Shown here: piece after piece, positions 10,141-20,900 of the stretch
Layout: each line of letters starts with the position of its first letter
How positions within the stretch are numbered: position 1 is the first letter of the stretch
Assembly: GCA_030068145.1 (NCBI GenBank)
Contig: JAPJBO010000260.1
Coordinates: 1 to 64,000 of the forward strand
Length of the DNA: 64,000 nucleotides
Origin: Diplonema papillatum
Taxonomy: Eukaryota; Euglenozoa; Diplonemea; Diplonemida; Diplonemidae
Direction of reading: 5' to 3'
The notes under the pieces: model-generated
The model's database searches: none
What the model was told of the DNA's origin: nothing
What the model saw: the letters and a program-made list of their open reading frames with translations, nothing else
Translations under genes and position numbers: made by a program

Positions 10141-11427
10141 TAGTTTTAGCGTTTATTGTGGTTTAGAGGTTCGGTGTTTTAGGGTCTCCGGTTGACCATT
10201 GAGGCTGTGAGGCGGGTGGTAGGTATGCTTATACACTTTAACTACTAGTTTTATCCTGTTCTTTTCGCGTTTTTGGTTGACTGTGCGTGGTTTCAGTGAC
10301 GGCATCTTTTTCGGGGGTGTGGGGTTCTTTCAATGCCACGGAGCTTTTTGACATTGTGCTGCCTACACTTCGTGTGGTTCTTCATTTCGTTGTGCCAGGA
10401 AAGACTGCGGCGCCTAAGAGGCAGCACTTTGTATGCCAGTTCCACGGTGTACTTTCTCACTTTCTCGCATCGCATAACATCGCAAAGACGTTCCCTCGTG
10501 ACAGATTCTTGTTTGGTATATCTTTTTGAATTCATTCTTTTGTGTGATTTTCTTTTCCCTAACGACAGCTAACGTCAGAGCAGCGCCCACCAGGCGGTGT
10601 GGGTTCCTTCTGGCAGGTTTTCTCTGCCAGCGGGTTGCTTCAGGTAGCTTCTGTGGTACCCGCGACTTCTTAGTAGAGTAAAAATGAAACTCTAACTTCT
10701 TATACTGCTTCGAGTTATTTCTCGTGTCGCTGGGCTCCAAGAGAAGAGTGGACCACCTGGGCCATCCAGCCCTCCGGGTCCCGGATACCATGGTGGAGGT
10801 GGCGTGTGGCTTGCCACATGGAGAGGCGAAATTAGGCGGGACACATTCAGTGGCCTCTTCTACTAAAGGTGCAGACAAAAATCCTCGGACGGCCGGCGTC
10901 AATTGGCTCTGCAAAACGCGCGTGGACTACTTCTCACTCACTCAGCTGGGAAGCCGCAAGGTAGACGACAGACGCGCTTGTCATCGAAGTTATTAAATAT
11001 TATTCCAGCAAACACCAAACAACGGGACGAGTGAGACGAGGAGGCTCTCGCTCTCTCTCGCGCTCTTCGGCGCGTGTGTGGTGATATTTCTTCGTTCCCC
11101 ATTCTTGCTTGATAGTCCAAAAGCGGAAAGCAGCTCCAAGGTCCTCGTCACAAGAAACCCAGGCCGCATGAGTAGCCTTGATGCGCAACGGTGCCGGTGA
11201 ATGCACAGCCGCATGCGTACGCAGGTTTGTGCGCATACGCGCATCAGTGCCGTATGCAGCCCTGAAGTGGAGTGAGGGGCAAGTGCAGATCACCACAAGC
11301 GCCCGCAGCGCTACATGGTTTGAAATTTTCTCTGCCGGCGGGAGTTGTTTGGATTTCGTTGCTGGGTTGATGTTTTGTGTGCTGCTTTAGCGCTATTTTT
11401 TCTCAAGTTTTTTTGTGTTACCGTCGC

Positions 11428-11456
11428 TTTTTTTTTTTTTTTTTTTTTTTTTTTTT
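11428..11456 (+). repeat. Poly-T run of about 29
   Basis: Homopolymer T tract followed within about 20 bp by a degenerate copy of the short GGTTTTAG / GACGGTTGAAG dispersed repeat. Confidence 0.9.
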
Positions 11457-11749
11457 CTTGACCGTTTGGGTTTTAGCCGGTGTGTTGAAGTCCCGGGTTG
11501 ACGGTTGAAGGATCCCCTCCGCTCGTGAGGAGGCTCTTCTTCTCGGGGGCTTTGCGAAAGATTCTACGGGAAAAAAGACGCGGCCGTCACTTGTCAACCA
11601 CGACAATGCATGGAGTACAGTGATGGTGAAGAGAGAGAAATGGTTTTAAGGTCGGGCTCTTGTCCCTATCCCCCTTCCGCCTCCCCGAAACCAAGATTTC
11701 TGCGACAGATGTTGGTTTTCCGCATTTAAACATGTAAGCCATCGTTGAA

Positions 11750-12090
11750 CTGCATCGGATGTTGGTACAGTGAAACGCGGTCCACCTTGGTTTATCAGGT
11801 TCATTCCTATCTCTTGGAACTGTATAGAACTGCCTGAAGCTGTATTTTTCGGTCTACACAGTCTCAGGAGGGTTAGCTTTTAGGTCGGTCTTTGCTGTTA
11901 AAGGTAACGGAGGAGAGTTTGACAGCCCAGCCCTCTCCAGCATTGCATGCCTAAAAGAAACTGGATAGTCGATCGCCTGCACTCCGCCGTTGCCATTCCT
12001 GCAACAAACCCAGAGCTTGCGGGATAGGAATGAACCTGATAGACTGTAAAAACAGTGGCAGGCAATTCGATGCAGTTCAAGTAGGCTATT
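11750..12090. repeat. Imperfect inverted repeat pair
   Basis: TCAGGTTCATTCCTATCTC plus a downstream GAACTG near 11,798-11,830 recurs inverted at 12,020-12,080 (GATAGGAATGAACCTGA, then GCAGGCAATTCGATGCAGTTC). Related words (ATCTCCTGGAGCTGCATAG and CATTGAATTGCCTGCTGCTG) occur near 31,228 and 32,510. Origin unknown. Confidence 0.5.
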
Positions 12091-12204
12091 CACATTGCAC
12101 GTTCATAGGACCTCCAGTCTCGAAACATGTACTATATTGATCAACTCTAAGGAAGTACGTGCGCTCGGCTAAAGACCGGCGCGGGGCGAGACTGGAGGCA
12201 GCAG

Positions 12205-12290
12205 TTAAAGTTCGGGAAACAGTAAACTTCGGGCGAAGCTAAGTTCGGGCGATACCAAGTTTGGGTGAAGCGAATTTCTGGTGAACCATG
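12205..12290 (+). repeat. 17-bp tandem repeat
   Basis: About five degenerate units of AAGTTCGGGCGAAGC type in a row (AAAGTTCGGGAAACAG, AAACTTCGGGCGAAGC, AAGTTCGGGCGATACC, AAGTTTGGGTGAAGCG). No coding frame follows the periodicity. Confidence 0.65.
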
Positions 12291-12784
12291 TGCTCTTTGT
12301 CGCCGGGCTTCCCACGCGCGAGATCTTGATCACGGTAGACAGTTGCTGGTTGTGGTTTGCCTGTTGCAATTTTGGAGTGAACGCAGGGGTTTAGATAGGC
12401 TCCCCAATGTGTCCTTTTGCAGGGTTCCTGCAGGCCGGCCCTGAAATAGTTTCTCCGTTCTCTCTCTACGTTGGCCTCTGCGGAAAGGCCGAAGTAGACC
12501 CCCGCGACGATCTTCTCGTGCTTCCCCACCTTTCCATCTTTTCAAACTTCTATTTGGAGGACAGCCGGTCAGGGGGGCGGCCAACCCCGACCCGATCACT
12601 AGGCAACCGGACGCGCTGTCAGCGGTCCCTTTCGAGTTTGTAATGTATTGTTGCCACGGGAAAGAACGCGTGGTTTTGTTTTATTCTTTGAAGAACAGTC
12701 CCAGACCTTAGTTTGGCGTTCTTTCGTACGTTTTCTGTTTCAGCCGGTTCGCCGTGATAGTCGCATACTTCCGGGGTGAGCTGA

Positions 12785-12890
12785 GGTTTGGCTTCGTTTG
12801 TGCGCACTTCGTTGTCAATCCTGTTTTGTTCACCTAACGGGAGTGAGAATAGTACGCCGCCATCGATCGGTTTTTGAACAACGCTGGGAG
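12785..12890 (+). repeat. Direct repeat R2, copy 1
   Basis: The segment from GTTTGTGCGCACTTC through CTAACGGGAGTGAGAATAGT to CGCCATCGATC is repeated at 13,862-13,945 in the same orientation. The hAT-type element at 13169-13817 lies between the two copies. Confidence 0.7.
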
Positions 12891-13168
12891 GCATGAACTG
12901 GTCTGAACGCAGACCTTCCAAAAACCAGCCGGCTGATTTTCGGAAGGTCGGGTTTTCACAATTCTCTTTCCGGCCGATATCGACCACTTTTTCCCTTAGC
13001 GCGAACGGTGCACGCTCGTAGAACTTCCCTGCCTACTAATTGCTACCGTTTTTTTGGTATCATGGATGGATCTTGGTGCCGTGTGCCGTGGTCACCGTCC
13101 GCTGCACACGGGGATTCGTTTGCGACAACAAAACCTCGGAGGGAAATAGACTGCGTGTTTATCCCATT

Positions 13169-13817
13169 CAGTGCTCCCGCTAACGAAAAAGTGCGAGGAA
13201 TTCCTCAAAAAAGAGGCTCGAAAAAAGAGGGTGAGGAATTCCTCATGGGGAATTCCTCACCTTTTCCCATTGGGTGGTATCGTGTAGCCAAAGCACTGCA
13301 TCACGGTCTACTCTCTGCTGGGCATGGTGGGCTGGCGGGTAGAAGTTGGGGGCTGGAGCCGAGAAAAAGAGTCGAGGCTCAGAAGCAGCCCCGGATTTCT
13401 TGACAGATTCTCTCCGAGTCGACACAAGTGCCTTGTTCCATGTGATCTCTGGTCTGCATCTACTCGTGGCAATGATTCACCAGCACACAGTATCGAGTGG
13501 GGGTTGAATTTGAAATGGGCTGTTGCCTTCAGGAATGTGCAGTGTTTATTGTGACAAACAGACTGAGAAGTGCAAACTTTCTCCACCTGTACCGTACCGT
13601 TCGCCGGGGGGCAGACCCCCCGGACCCCCCTTGAAAGATTCTCGTGCTCCGCTGGAGAAAAGCTTCTCGATCTCAGAAAGTTGGTCGAGAAAACGAGGCA
13701 GAAACGAAGCTAATAACCTGCACAGCACGGGGGAAAAAAATTGGGGGGCACAAAAAAAAAAAGTCCAAAAGCAGGTTTTTGAATTCCTCACCAAAAGTGA
13801 GGTTAGCGGGAGCACTG
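13169..13817 (+). mobile_element. Non-autonomous hAT-type transposon, copy 1 (649 bp)
   Basis: Perfect 16-bp terminal inverted repeats CAGTGCTCCCGCTAAC lie at 13169-13184 and, inverted, at 13802-13817. The flanking 8 bp are identical (ATCCCATT, 13161-13168 and 13818-13825). An 8-bp duplication with CAGTG termini is diagnostic of the hAT superfamily. Palindromic GAGGAATTCCTC words sit just inside the left end. No transposase is encoded. A close relative in opposite orientation lies at 45256-45859. The perfect duplication argues for a fairly recent insertion. Confidence 0.92.
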
Positions 13818-13861
13818 ATCCCATTCAAAAAAAAAAAAAAAAAAAAACGGATCTGGCGCTT

Positions 13862-14030
13862 CTTTTGTTTGTGCGCACTTCCTTCGAACCTGTTTTGCTC
13901 ATCTAACGGGAGTGAGGATAGTACGCTGCCATCGATCTGTTTTTGTTCTTGACAAATTGCATTTGTTAGACACAAAAAAAATGCAGTTTCAACCTCCGGG
14001 GCTGCACGACGCTGGGAGACTTTCGGTGAA
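13862..14030 (+). repeat. Direct repeat R2, copy 2
   Basis: Matches 12,785-12,890 (GTGCGCACTTC, CTAACGGGAGTGAGGATAGT, CCATCGATCTG, then further down ACGCTGGGAG). It follows a run of about 20 A at the edge of the inserted hAT element. Confidence 0.65.
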
Positions 14031-14209
14031 GTGAATTTTCTCATCTTCACAACTCGCCCGGTGCTGTCATTGAGTGGGGTGGCTCTGGAGGGGAAAGTCG
14101 TGTTGGTCGGTAATGCTGCGAATTGATCCACATTCTTGAATCTGTGGAATTGTGAGCAAAAGCGGCATTGACCTGCAGATATGCGTGCGCGCCTGTGCCT
14201 TGAGTGGCA

Positions 14210-14325
14210 GTGCAGCAGCGGTGGTGTATCTACGCGGTGTGTGGTCGCCTTTCGCCTACCTTTTGTACGGCTGTTTCATGCAATGGTGTATCTACGTGGT
14301 GTGTTGCCCTTTGACAGAGGTGCAC
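14210..14325 (+). repeat. Short direct duplication
   Basis: GTGGTGTATCTACGCGGTGTG at 14,220 recurs as ATGGTGTATCTACGTGGTGTG at 14,283, each followed by a CCTTT-rich tail. Period is about 63 bp with two copies only. Confidence 0.6.
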
Positions 14326-14664
14326 AGCATAGGGAAATAAGGGTGAAGGGGAGGAAACCAACGTAGGGGTGCCCGGTGTGCGCATATGCTCGCTGCTGAG
14401 AGCCCAAAGGCAGAACCAGCAGGAAAACGGTCATCTGTAGCCACGAACAACTACGTACACTCGTTGCTAGCTTTCATTTCCTGCACTGAGGAAAGAAAAT
14501 GCTGCGTTTCGCGTAGATCTTTCACAGCAAAGTGTCGAGAGCTTCATTCGAGAGACTTTTTTTCGCCGAAGTCAGTCCAAGCCTTGGAAGTGTGAACCTC
14601 ACGAGACTGGTTGCAGCTTCGCAACTTTCACTTTGGTTAGCCAAGGTTGTGATTAGTTACCGTA

Positions 14665-14790
14665 TTTTTTGTGTTTCCGACGATCCCGTGGGACGTACAG
14701 GTTGGTGTCCTTTGACCTTTCGTTGTTTTGAGGTTCAGCTTGGTGCATGTGGTCGGCGGGCGGGGGCTAGGATAGAATTATTATTGTTGA
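14665..14790 (+). repeat. Dispersed repeat R3, copy 1
   Basis: TTTGTGTTTCCGACGATCCC, GTGGGACGTACAG, TTGAGGTTCAGCTTGGTG and GTGGTCGGCGGGCGGGGG match 56,990-57,095 in the same orientation. A shorter relative (GGTTTCCGACGATCCCGTA) lies at 32,728. Confidence 0.75.
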
Positions 14791-14954
14791 GGGATGAAAG
14801 CAAGACTATGCAGCCAGTTTTCTCCTTCAGAATAGAAACTATTTTGACAAGTGATGCTGACCTCACTTTCTCGTCCTTCGTGTCCTAACTGTTCCTTCCC
14901 ACCTGGGGTTGTTGCCGGGGGAGGGTCTTGCACTTGACGAGACAACGGGCGATC

Positions 14955-15116
14955 AGAGTGAGAAAAATAGTGAAAGAGTACGTACAGGGTAGAGAAGAGA
15001 ACGCGTGTAAAAGAAGTTGGCGGTAGCACAAACTACCGGGCCAGCGGAGACCACCGCAAAAAGGGTTCTTACTTTTTTTTTACCTTGTCCCTCAAAACCA
15101 GCACCAATAACAACGA
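14955..15116 (+). mobile_element. 3' end fragment of the RT-USP retroelement family (plus orientation)
   Basis: This is the reverse complement of the terminal ~160 bp of the 47351-50966 element: AGTGAAAGAGTACGTACAG, GAGAAGAGAACG, GTAAAAGAAG, a hairpin GGTAG(N6)CTACC at 15022-15037, GCGGAGACCACCGC, and the terminus CCAATAACAACGA. It stops exactly at a run of six C (15117-15122), just as the other copies stop at G/C tracts. It contains no coding part. The 5' boundary near 14,955 is approximate and no target duplication was recognised there. Confidence 0.75.
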
Positions 15117-15810
15117 CCCCCCGGACAGCACGTGTTATGTCTTTTTGGCTGAGGATGAAATGCCCATACACGCGCACATGGATTTTCTTTTATGATAAGG
15201 GGTCCCCAGAAATCGCGGTGACCGAGACTTTTGCTTCCTTTTATTCCAATGGGATGGTTGTCCAATGCATCCCATTGCGTGGCGCTCGGTGGTGCCCACC
15301 TGCGTTTTCCTCTTTTGAACGTGCGTTGTTGGAAATACCCGAAGCTGCCAATTGCCAAATTACAAAAGGAGGAAGTGTGCTGCATCTCCCACACGAAACA
15401 CAGGCAACTCTGGGTTTCCCCCCGCCTCGAGAGCATGCTTGCCCCAGCTAAAGAAAGGACCGTTGGCAGTGGCTAGCTCAACCCAAAACAGTTGCAAGTT
15501 GCACAAACAAACTGGCCGCTAGCTTTCTTTGCAACGGCTGTGTTTGTCAGCAACATTGTAGGCCCAATTTGGCCCGGTGTTGAGAGTTTCTGCGCGAGTT
15601 ACTGCTCGCGAGAACATCACAAAGCCTTCCTTTTCCTTTTATAGTTCTCTAATCGATGCGGCGGATTATCGCTACAGATTCTTTGTATTCTAACCCAAAA
15701 CTCTAATCGACTTTCGTAGTCCCTCAGAAACTGTGAACTGATGTTTCGAAGAGTTGTTTGCGCGGCTTTCTCAAGAAAGCATTTATTTTTACACATAAGC
15801 GCCAGCTTGG

Positions 15811-16062
15811 AAGGAAATGCTCGACGAAGCTGCCAGCCCCACAAAGAACCGAAGGGATCCCAAGTGCTGGACTACCGAACACGTGTTGAACGAACGTGAG
15901 GTCATGCGGCTCTACTCCTACACGACAAGACACACAGCACATTAGGGTCAAAGTCCTGTTTGAAAAAACAACACACGGTAGTGTAAGCGAAAAACAAAGC
16001 AGATTGTGTTTGGATTGCTCCTCTACCCCCCTTCCATTCGGAGTCAAAGCAGCTACGTCGAG
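15811..16062 (+). repeat. Dispersed repeat R4, copy 1
   Basis: About 250 bp matches 55,547-55,823: AAGGAAATGCTC, GAAGGGATCCCAAGTGCTG, CACGTGTTGAACGAACGTGAG, then AAGCAGATTGTGTTTG and CCATTCGGAGTCAAAGCAGC. The identical end point (GAGTATTTT) in both copies suggests a real element boundary on the right. Confidence 0.8.
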
Positions 16063-16380
16063 TATTTTATTGGGAAAAATAAATTCCCTCTGGTGGAAAT
16101 GGCTTGCGGAGCGTGACAATAAATTTCGTTTATTTTTTGACAGGATTCCGTTGTGTTTACACAGGCCGGACAAATAAACGAATTTATTTTTTTCCGATCT
16201 CGGAATTTATTTTGCGCCGCCAGCTATTTTCAGTCGAAACAAATAAATGAAATTTATTGTCCCTAGGGAAATAAATTCGTTTATTTTTCCGACTGAAAAT
16301 AGCTGGCGGCGAAATAAATTCGTTTATTTTTCCGACTGAAAATAGCTGGCGGCGCAAAATAAGGTCGTAGGCAGAAATCT
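16063..16380. repeat. AT-rich inverted repeat cluster
   Basis: The word CGACTGAAAATAGCTGGCGGCG occurs at about 16,287 and 16,338, and in inverted form near 16,214. All are embedded in ATAAATTCGTTTATTT palindromes. The sequence around CCCTAGGG at 16,261-16,268 is the centre of symmetry. The arms can form a hairpin of about 50 bp. No coding content. Confidence 0.75.
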
Positions 16381-16525
16381 GTAGGGGAGACCCCTCGCAA
16401 AATTTTTTTTCTCCCTGTGGTGAGTGAAATCGCGTGTTTTGAGCTCGTTTTGAGTCTAATTCATCCTTTCTGATCCTGCCAACTGTGAAAACAGCCCAAG
16501 GACAGAGGAAGAAATCAAAATCCCG

Positions 16526-16759
16526 ATGCCGTCGAAGCGCCAGCGCGAGGCAGATGACATTCTGAAGAACGCCAAGGTGCCTGCAAAAAGTGCACCTGTG
16601 TACGAGGCGGAGTGGGAAGCGTTCGCAACGTTTGCCAAAATCAAAACGAGGAAGCCGTCAAAAACAGACTTTGTCCTGTTCCTACACAACGTTCTGCTAC
16701 GCAATGTCTCAGACACACAACGTTCTGCCGCGCACATTTGCTACGCAACGTTCTGCTAA
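16526..16759 (+). CDS. Small ORF resembling the N-terminal core-binding segment of a Crypton/tyrosine recombinase
   Basis: 77 codons, ATG to stop. Residues ~25-60 read PVYEAEWEAFATFAKI, then PSKTDFVLFLHNVL. This is the pattern (Y-x-x-x-W-x-x-F, then P-x-x-x-D/E-F-x-x-F-L) seen in the SAM-like core-binding domain before tyrosine-recombinase catalytic domains, for example in Cryptons. The frame then dissolves into a local tandem repeat and no catalytic R-H-R-Y region follows. Probably a remnant or an exon fragment; a chance match is possible. Confidence 0.35.
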   Translation: MPSKRQREADDILKNAKVPAKSAPVYEAEWEAFATFAKIKTRKPSKTDFVLFLHNVLLRNVSDTQRSAAHICYATFC

Positions 16760-16860
16760 ACACCAACGTAACTGCAATGCAATATGCTCAACGTCTTACA
16801 CAACGTTCTGCCGTGCACATTTGCTACGCAACGTTCTGCTAGACACCAACATAACTGCAA
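16680..16860 (+). repeat. CAACGTTCTGC tandem repeat
   Basis: CAACGTTCTGC occurs five times between 16,686 and 16,842. The larger unit of about 83-85 bp (CGTTCTGCCGYGCACATTTG, CTACGCAACGTTCTGCTA, ACACCAAC) is present twice. It interrupts the end of the small ORF at 16526. Confidence 0.8.
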
Positions 16861-16906
16861 AGCAGTATGGTTTTCTTTCCATCCTCGGGAATTTATTTTT
16901 CCCAAT

Positions 16907-17112
16907 AAAATCATTTATTCGGCAATAATTTCCGCCAATTTTGCCTCGGTGTCGGTTTTAGTCCCTCGGGAGGCCCTCGGGGGGGTTTGCAACCCCTCGC
17001 CACTCGCTCCGCTCGTGGCTCGGGGTTGCAAACCCCCCCTCGGGCCTCCCTCGGGACTAAAACCGACACCTCGACAAAATAAACGGAAATTATCTTGCCG
17101 AATAAATGCTTA
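16907..17112. mobile_element. Foldback (snap-back) element
   Basis: Two arms of roughly 95 bp are inverted copies of each other around a centre near 17,010. Arm landmarks are CATTTATTCGGCAA, GTGTCGGTTTTAGTCCC, TCGGGAGGCC and GGTTTGCAACCCC on the left, and their complements on the right ending TTGCCGAATAAATG. The transcript would form an almost complete hairpin. No protein is encoded. A MITE or foldback transposon is likely; no clear target duplication. Confidence 0.8.
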
Positions 17113-17119
17113 TTATTAC

Positions 17120-17205
17120 TTTGGCTAGCCAAAAAAAGACTCCTGTGACCGACACCACGAACATATTCGCAATGAATGTGGCCCTGGGCCGCCCCACGTG
17201 CCGGC
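17120..17205 (-). mobile_element. RT-USP retroelement 3' UTR fragment
   Basis: TTTGGCTAGCCAAA (a 14-bp palindrome), then GACTCCTGTGACCGACACCA, ACATATTCGCAATGAATGTG and GGCCCTGGGC match the 3' untranslated region of the elements at 47351 and 57558. The last ~190 bp of the family, including the terminal hairpin, is absent, and the fragment begins close to the foldback element. Confidence 0.65.
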
Positions 17206-17919
17206 GAGCCCCACCCGAACTACCTGACAAATTCTGCAAGGTTTGAGAATCCTTAAAGCACCAACAACTTCAAAAGAAATGTGAAGTTGAACGATTTGTG
17301 ATGTATCTTTCTCCTCGGAGGCCAAAGGTTCGTCTCAGAAAATTGTGGAGAGAAAGGAGGGAAATCTGGAAAACGACTGTTTTTCCTGATTTGCAACCCC
17401 TGGGTTCCGCTGGAAGTCGATTCCCGTGTTCCAACTTCTTGTCGAAAGTATCAGTGAGTACGCCAAAAGAATGTCGACCTTGTCACAGAAACTCCAGAAT
17501 TCACCCGGTTAAGAACAACAACTCAGCAAAAGAAAGTTCCAAAACGACCCCAATGGATTTATTTTAACCCCGGGGGTTTCTCGTAAAAGTATTTGGGCAC
17601 CACCACCAAGGATACGTCAATCCCTGTGCGTCGGTTAGTGAACAGTGTACTAACGTATGTGAGACTGTGTTTCAGCAAAAACAAAGTTCGCACGGGCAAA
17701 AAAGAAGTTTTTCTGGCCATGCTACAGATGTTTTCCCTGAATTCTTCCCACAATTCAGGAAGAGGCCACGACGCGGCATTTCCCGGAACAAGTTCTCTAC
17801 AGAAAACAATTGCGAAGAACAAGAAAGAATGCGTGGGTTTGGTTGGGAAAAACACGAAAGTATTCCCGAACGCACGTTGGTGAGACATGATTCGGTTGCT
17901 TGGAGCTGAGAGAGGTCGA
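17206..17919. other. Downstream flank of paralogue 2
   Basis: No gene is supported. The last ~45 bp before the stop codon of paralogue 2 (ACGCACGTTGG, then GGTTGCTTGGAGCTGAGAGA) is shared with 24,757-24,797 downstream of paralogue 3, so the duplication extends past the coding region. Confidence 0.5.
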
Positions 17920-20900
17920 TCAGACTGTCGTTCGCACGCGTTCGTCCGTGCTGGAGGGTGTGGCGATGGCTTGGCGCAGTCTTTGCGCGCCGAGGCTGGA
18001 AGTGTTGGAAAGACTCGGCGTGGAACGGTGGCGAGGGGGTGCGTGCATGGAGCGGGAATGGGAGCGGCTGGGCGACGCGGGCGGCGTGGGACCGACGTCT
18101 TCCAAAGGGAACGCCAGCGCCGCCGGCCTGCCTAGTACTGACCGCGTTAACTGATTCTGCGACAGCTCCGACGACAACGCGAACGGGCTCTTCTGCCGCG
18201 ACACCGGCAGGCGGCTCCTGTTGGAAGGCGACCCGGGGAGCGACGTGTCCGCCACCGGCGACGGCAGCTGGTTCCAGCTGTCGCTGACGGGGCTTACAAT
18301 GAGCCCTCCCCCGGGCGACTCCAAATCGTGAGACTGCGCCGTCAACGTCAGGCTCAAGGGCACGAGTCGGCTCGCCGGGCCAGCGGACTTGCGCGTGTCG
18401 GTCAGCACGGCCGCGCAGTTGTCATCAACGGGCAGCGACGAGTTTCGGAGGACGAGCTCAAACGAGCCGCCCGACCCCTTCGAACTCCGGGACACGAAGT
18501 CGGGGACGCTTTTGCAGGAATCGCCGAGCCCCGGTCTGCCTCCGCTTCCTTGCCTCTGCGCATGGTTGTGCACTGGCTCCGCGTTTTTCCCGGCGCCGGT
18601 GCAGACAAAACTGTGCATCCTCCCGGGCGGCCTCGTGAAAGACGCGCCCTTTTCGAGGGGCTCGTATCGCTGTTTGCTGTCGCAGGCCTCGACGCACACA
18701 GCCTTTTCGGAGTCCCACTCTTCCCTCTGCAGCCGGTCCCGCCTCCCGACGCAGACGAGGTACAGCTCTGTGAGCAGGTCGAGGAGTGCTTTGAAAATGA
18801 TGATGCCGGTGGCCACCAGGAGCAGGATCCGCGTCGTGAGTCCGGCCCAGTGGTCGGGATCGTTTGCATAGAGGGATATCGCGGCGAAGAGCATCGCGCC
18901 CGCCTTGGCCAGCAGCATCGCGGGGTCGATGCAATTGTCGCGCCAGCGCGCGTGCGGGTAGAACCGCAGCTCGAGGTACAGAAGCACGCAGAACACCAAC
19001 GCGCATGCCATCTTCACGTGACCACACTGAATGTGATCCGACGCCGGAACGGCGGTGATGATGGCGAGGGTGTAAGCTGCGAGAAACTCGAGCAGCGCCC
19101 ACCAAGCGGTGCCCTGCCGGTACGTCAGCACGACCGAAGAGTACCGCCACACCCAGTGCTTCTCCGGACTCGTGGACACCCACGCGCCGGGCCCGATGAC
19201 GAACTCCAGCCAAGGATGCACGGCCACCCCGTCGTAGCGGTAGCGCGCCATTTTCCTCCACCGCGTGCCGTCAAGCACCCTGTAGAACACCCACACCGGG
19301 ATCAAGACGCCAGTGATAGACACCGCAAACCCCAGAAACCACGACCACGTCGACGGCGCATGGAGAAGGAGGAGCATGCCACCAAGGGCAGTGCCTTGGT
19401 ACAGCCAGATCATGATGAATAAAGCCGCCGATGGGAATCGAACGAAGCCCCTCACATCAACAGGAAGCGTTGACGACAGCAACGGTCGAGCAGCTGTGAC
19501 TAGACGGTACACAGCGTAGGTGATCCAGTAAAATCCAATCATGAGCGCGGTGTTGCCGATGACGCACCCGAGAGCGTAGCTGCCGTCTACTTCGAGTTGC
19601 AAAGGATGCAGCACAAGCGGCAACCTGCGGTCGCCGTGAGCTCTGCAGTCCATTGTCATCATCACCAGCGTCGTCATCGGTGCGGCGGGCATGCCCAGCG
19701 ATGATGCGGCGAAGATCGACGCAACAGTTGTGGCATCGATTACCGGCTTTGTAACCGAGGGTAGAATACCGTCGTCGTCTTCGTCTTCCACCTCAACTGC
19801 GGTCAAGACCGTGTCGGGGCCCGTCGTCGTAGGAGAGAGTGTCAGCGGGTGCGCGGTCTTGGTGGCGAGTGTCATTGGGCTTTGTGTGGCCGGCGCATTT
19901 GTGGAAGAAATGCTGGTCGCTGGCGCGAATGTCTCCGGAGTCCAGGTTGAAGGAGGAGTGGTTGCGGGTGAACCCGTCGGCGAGCTTGTCGATGGCACAC
20001 TAGTTGTGGGTACAAACGTATATGGGGTAGAAGTTGGTGGCGCCATGGTCTGCGGGGAAACGGTTGGCGGTGCTGCGGATGACGCCACCGTTGGCGGCGC
20101 AGCAGTGAGCGGCGCGGTAGTTGTTGGCGCGAACGTTGGCGCCACAGTTGGAGGCGCCGAGGTTGCCGGTGCTGCAGTCCGCGGTACAACAGTAGCCGGT
20201 GAATCAGTTGTTGGCGCAACAGTTGCCAGTGCATCAGTTCGCGGCGCATCGGTTGCTGGTGCATCAGTAGCCGGTGAATCGGTTGCTGGCGCATCAGTTG
20301 CCGGTGCATCAGTTTGCGGCGCATCGGTTGGTGGTGAGTCAGTTAGTGGTGGATCAGTAAGCGGCGCATCAGTTGGTGGTGCATCAGTTGCCGGTGCATC
20401 AGTTTGCGGCGCATCGGTTGGTGGTGAGTCAGTTAGTGGTGGATCAGTAAGCGGCGCATCAGTTGGTGGTGCATCAGTTGCCGGTGCATCAGTTTGCGGC
20501 GCATCGGTTGGTGGTGAGTCAGTTAGTGGTGGATCAGTAAGCGGCGCATCAGTTGGTGGTGCATCAGTTGCCGGTGCATCAGTTTGCGGCGCATCGGTTG
20601 GTGGTGAGTCAGATAGTGGTGGATCAGTAAGCGGCGCATCAGTTGGTGGTGCATCAGTTGCTGGTGAGCCAGTAAGTGGCGAATTACTTCGTGGCGCATC
20701 AGTAGCTGGTGCATCGGTTGCTGGCGCATCAGTTGATGGTGCATTGGTTGGGGGTGCATCCGTTGGTAGCGCAGCAGTGAGTGGTGCATCGGTTGGTGGT
20801 GCACTGGTTAGTGGCGCAGCAGTGGGTGGTGCATCGGTTGGTGGCGCAGCAGTTGCTGGTGCAACAGTTGGTGGCGCATCAGTTGGTGGTGCTTCCGTTG

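Noticed and set aside
12127-12141. TGTACTATATTG resembling the end of a kinetoplastid spliced leader
   Set aside because: The rest of a spliced-leader RNA (leader 5' part, GT donor, Sm site) is not present; likely chance.
12785-14030. Direct repeats R2 considered as LTRs
   Set aside because: They are about 100 bp, imperfect, lack TG...CA ends, and enclose only a hAT-type element with no retroelement genes.
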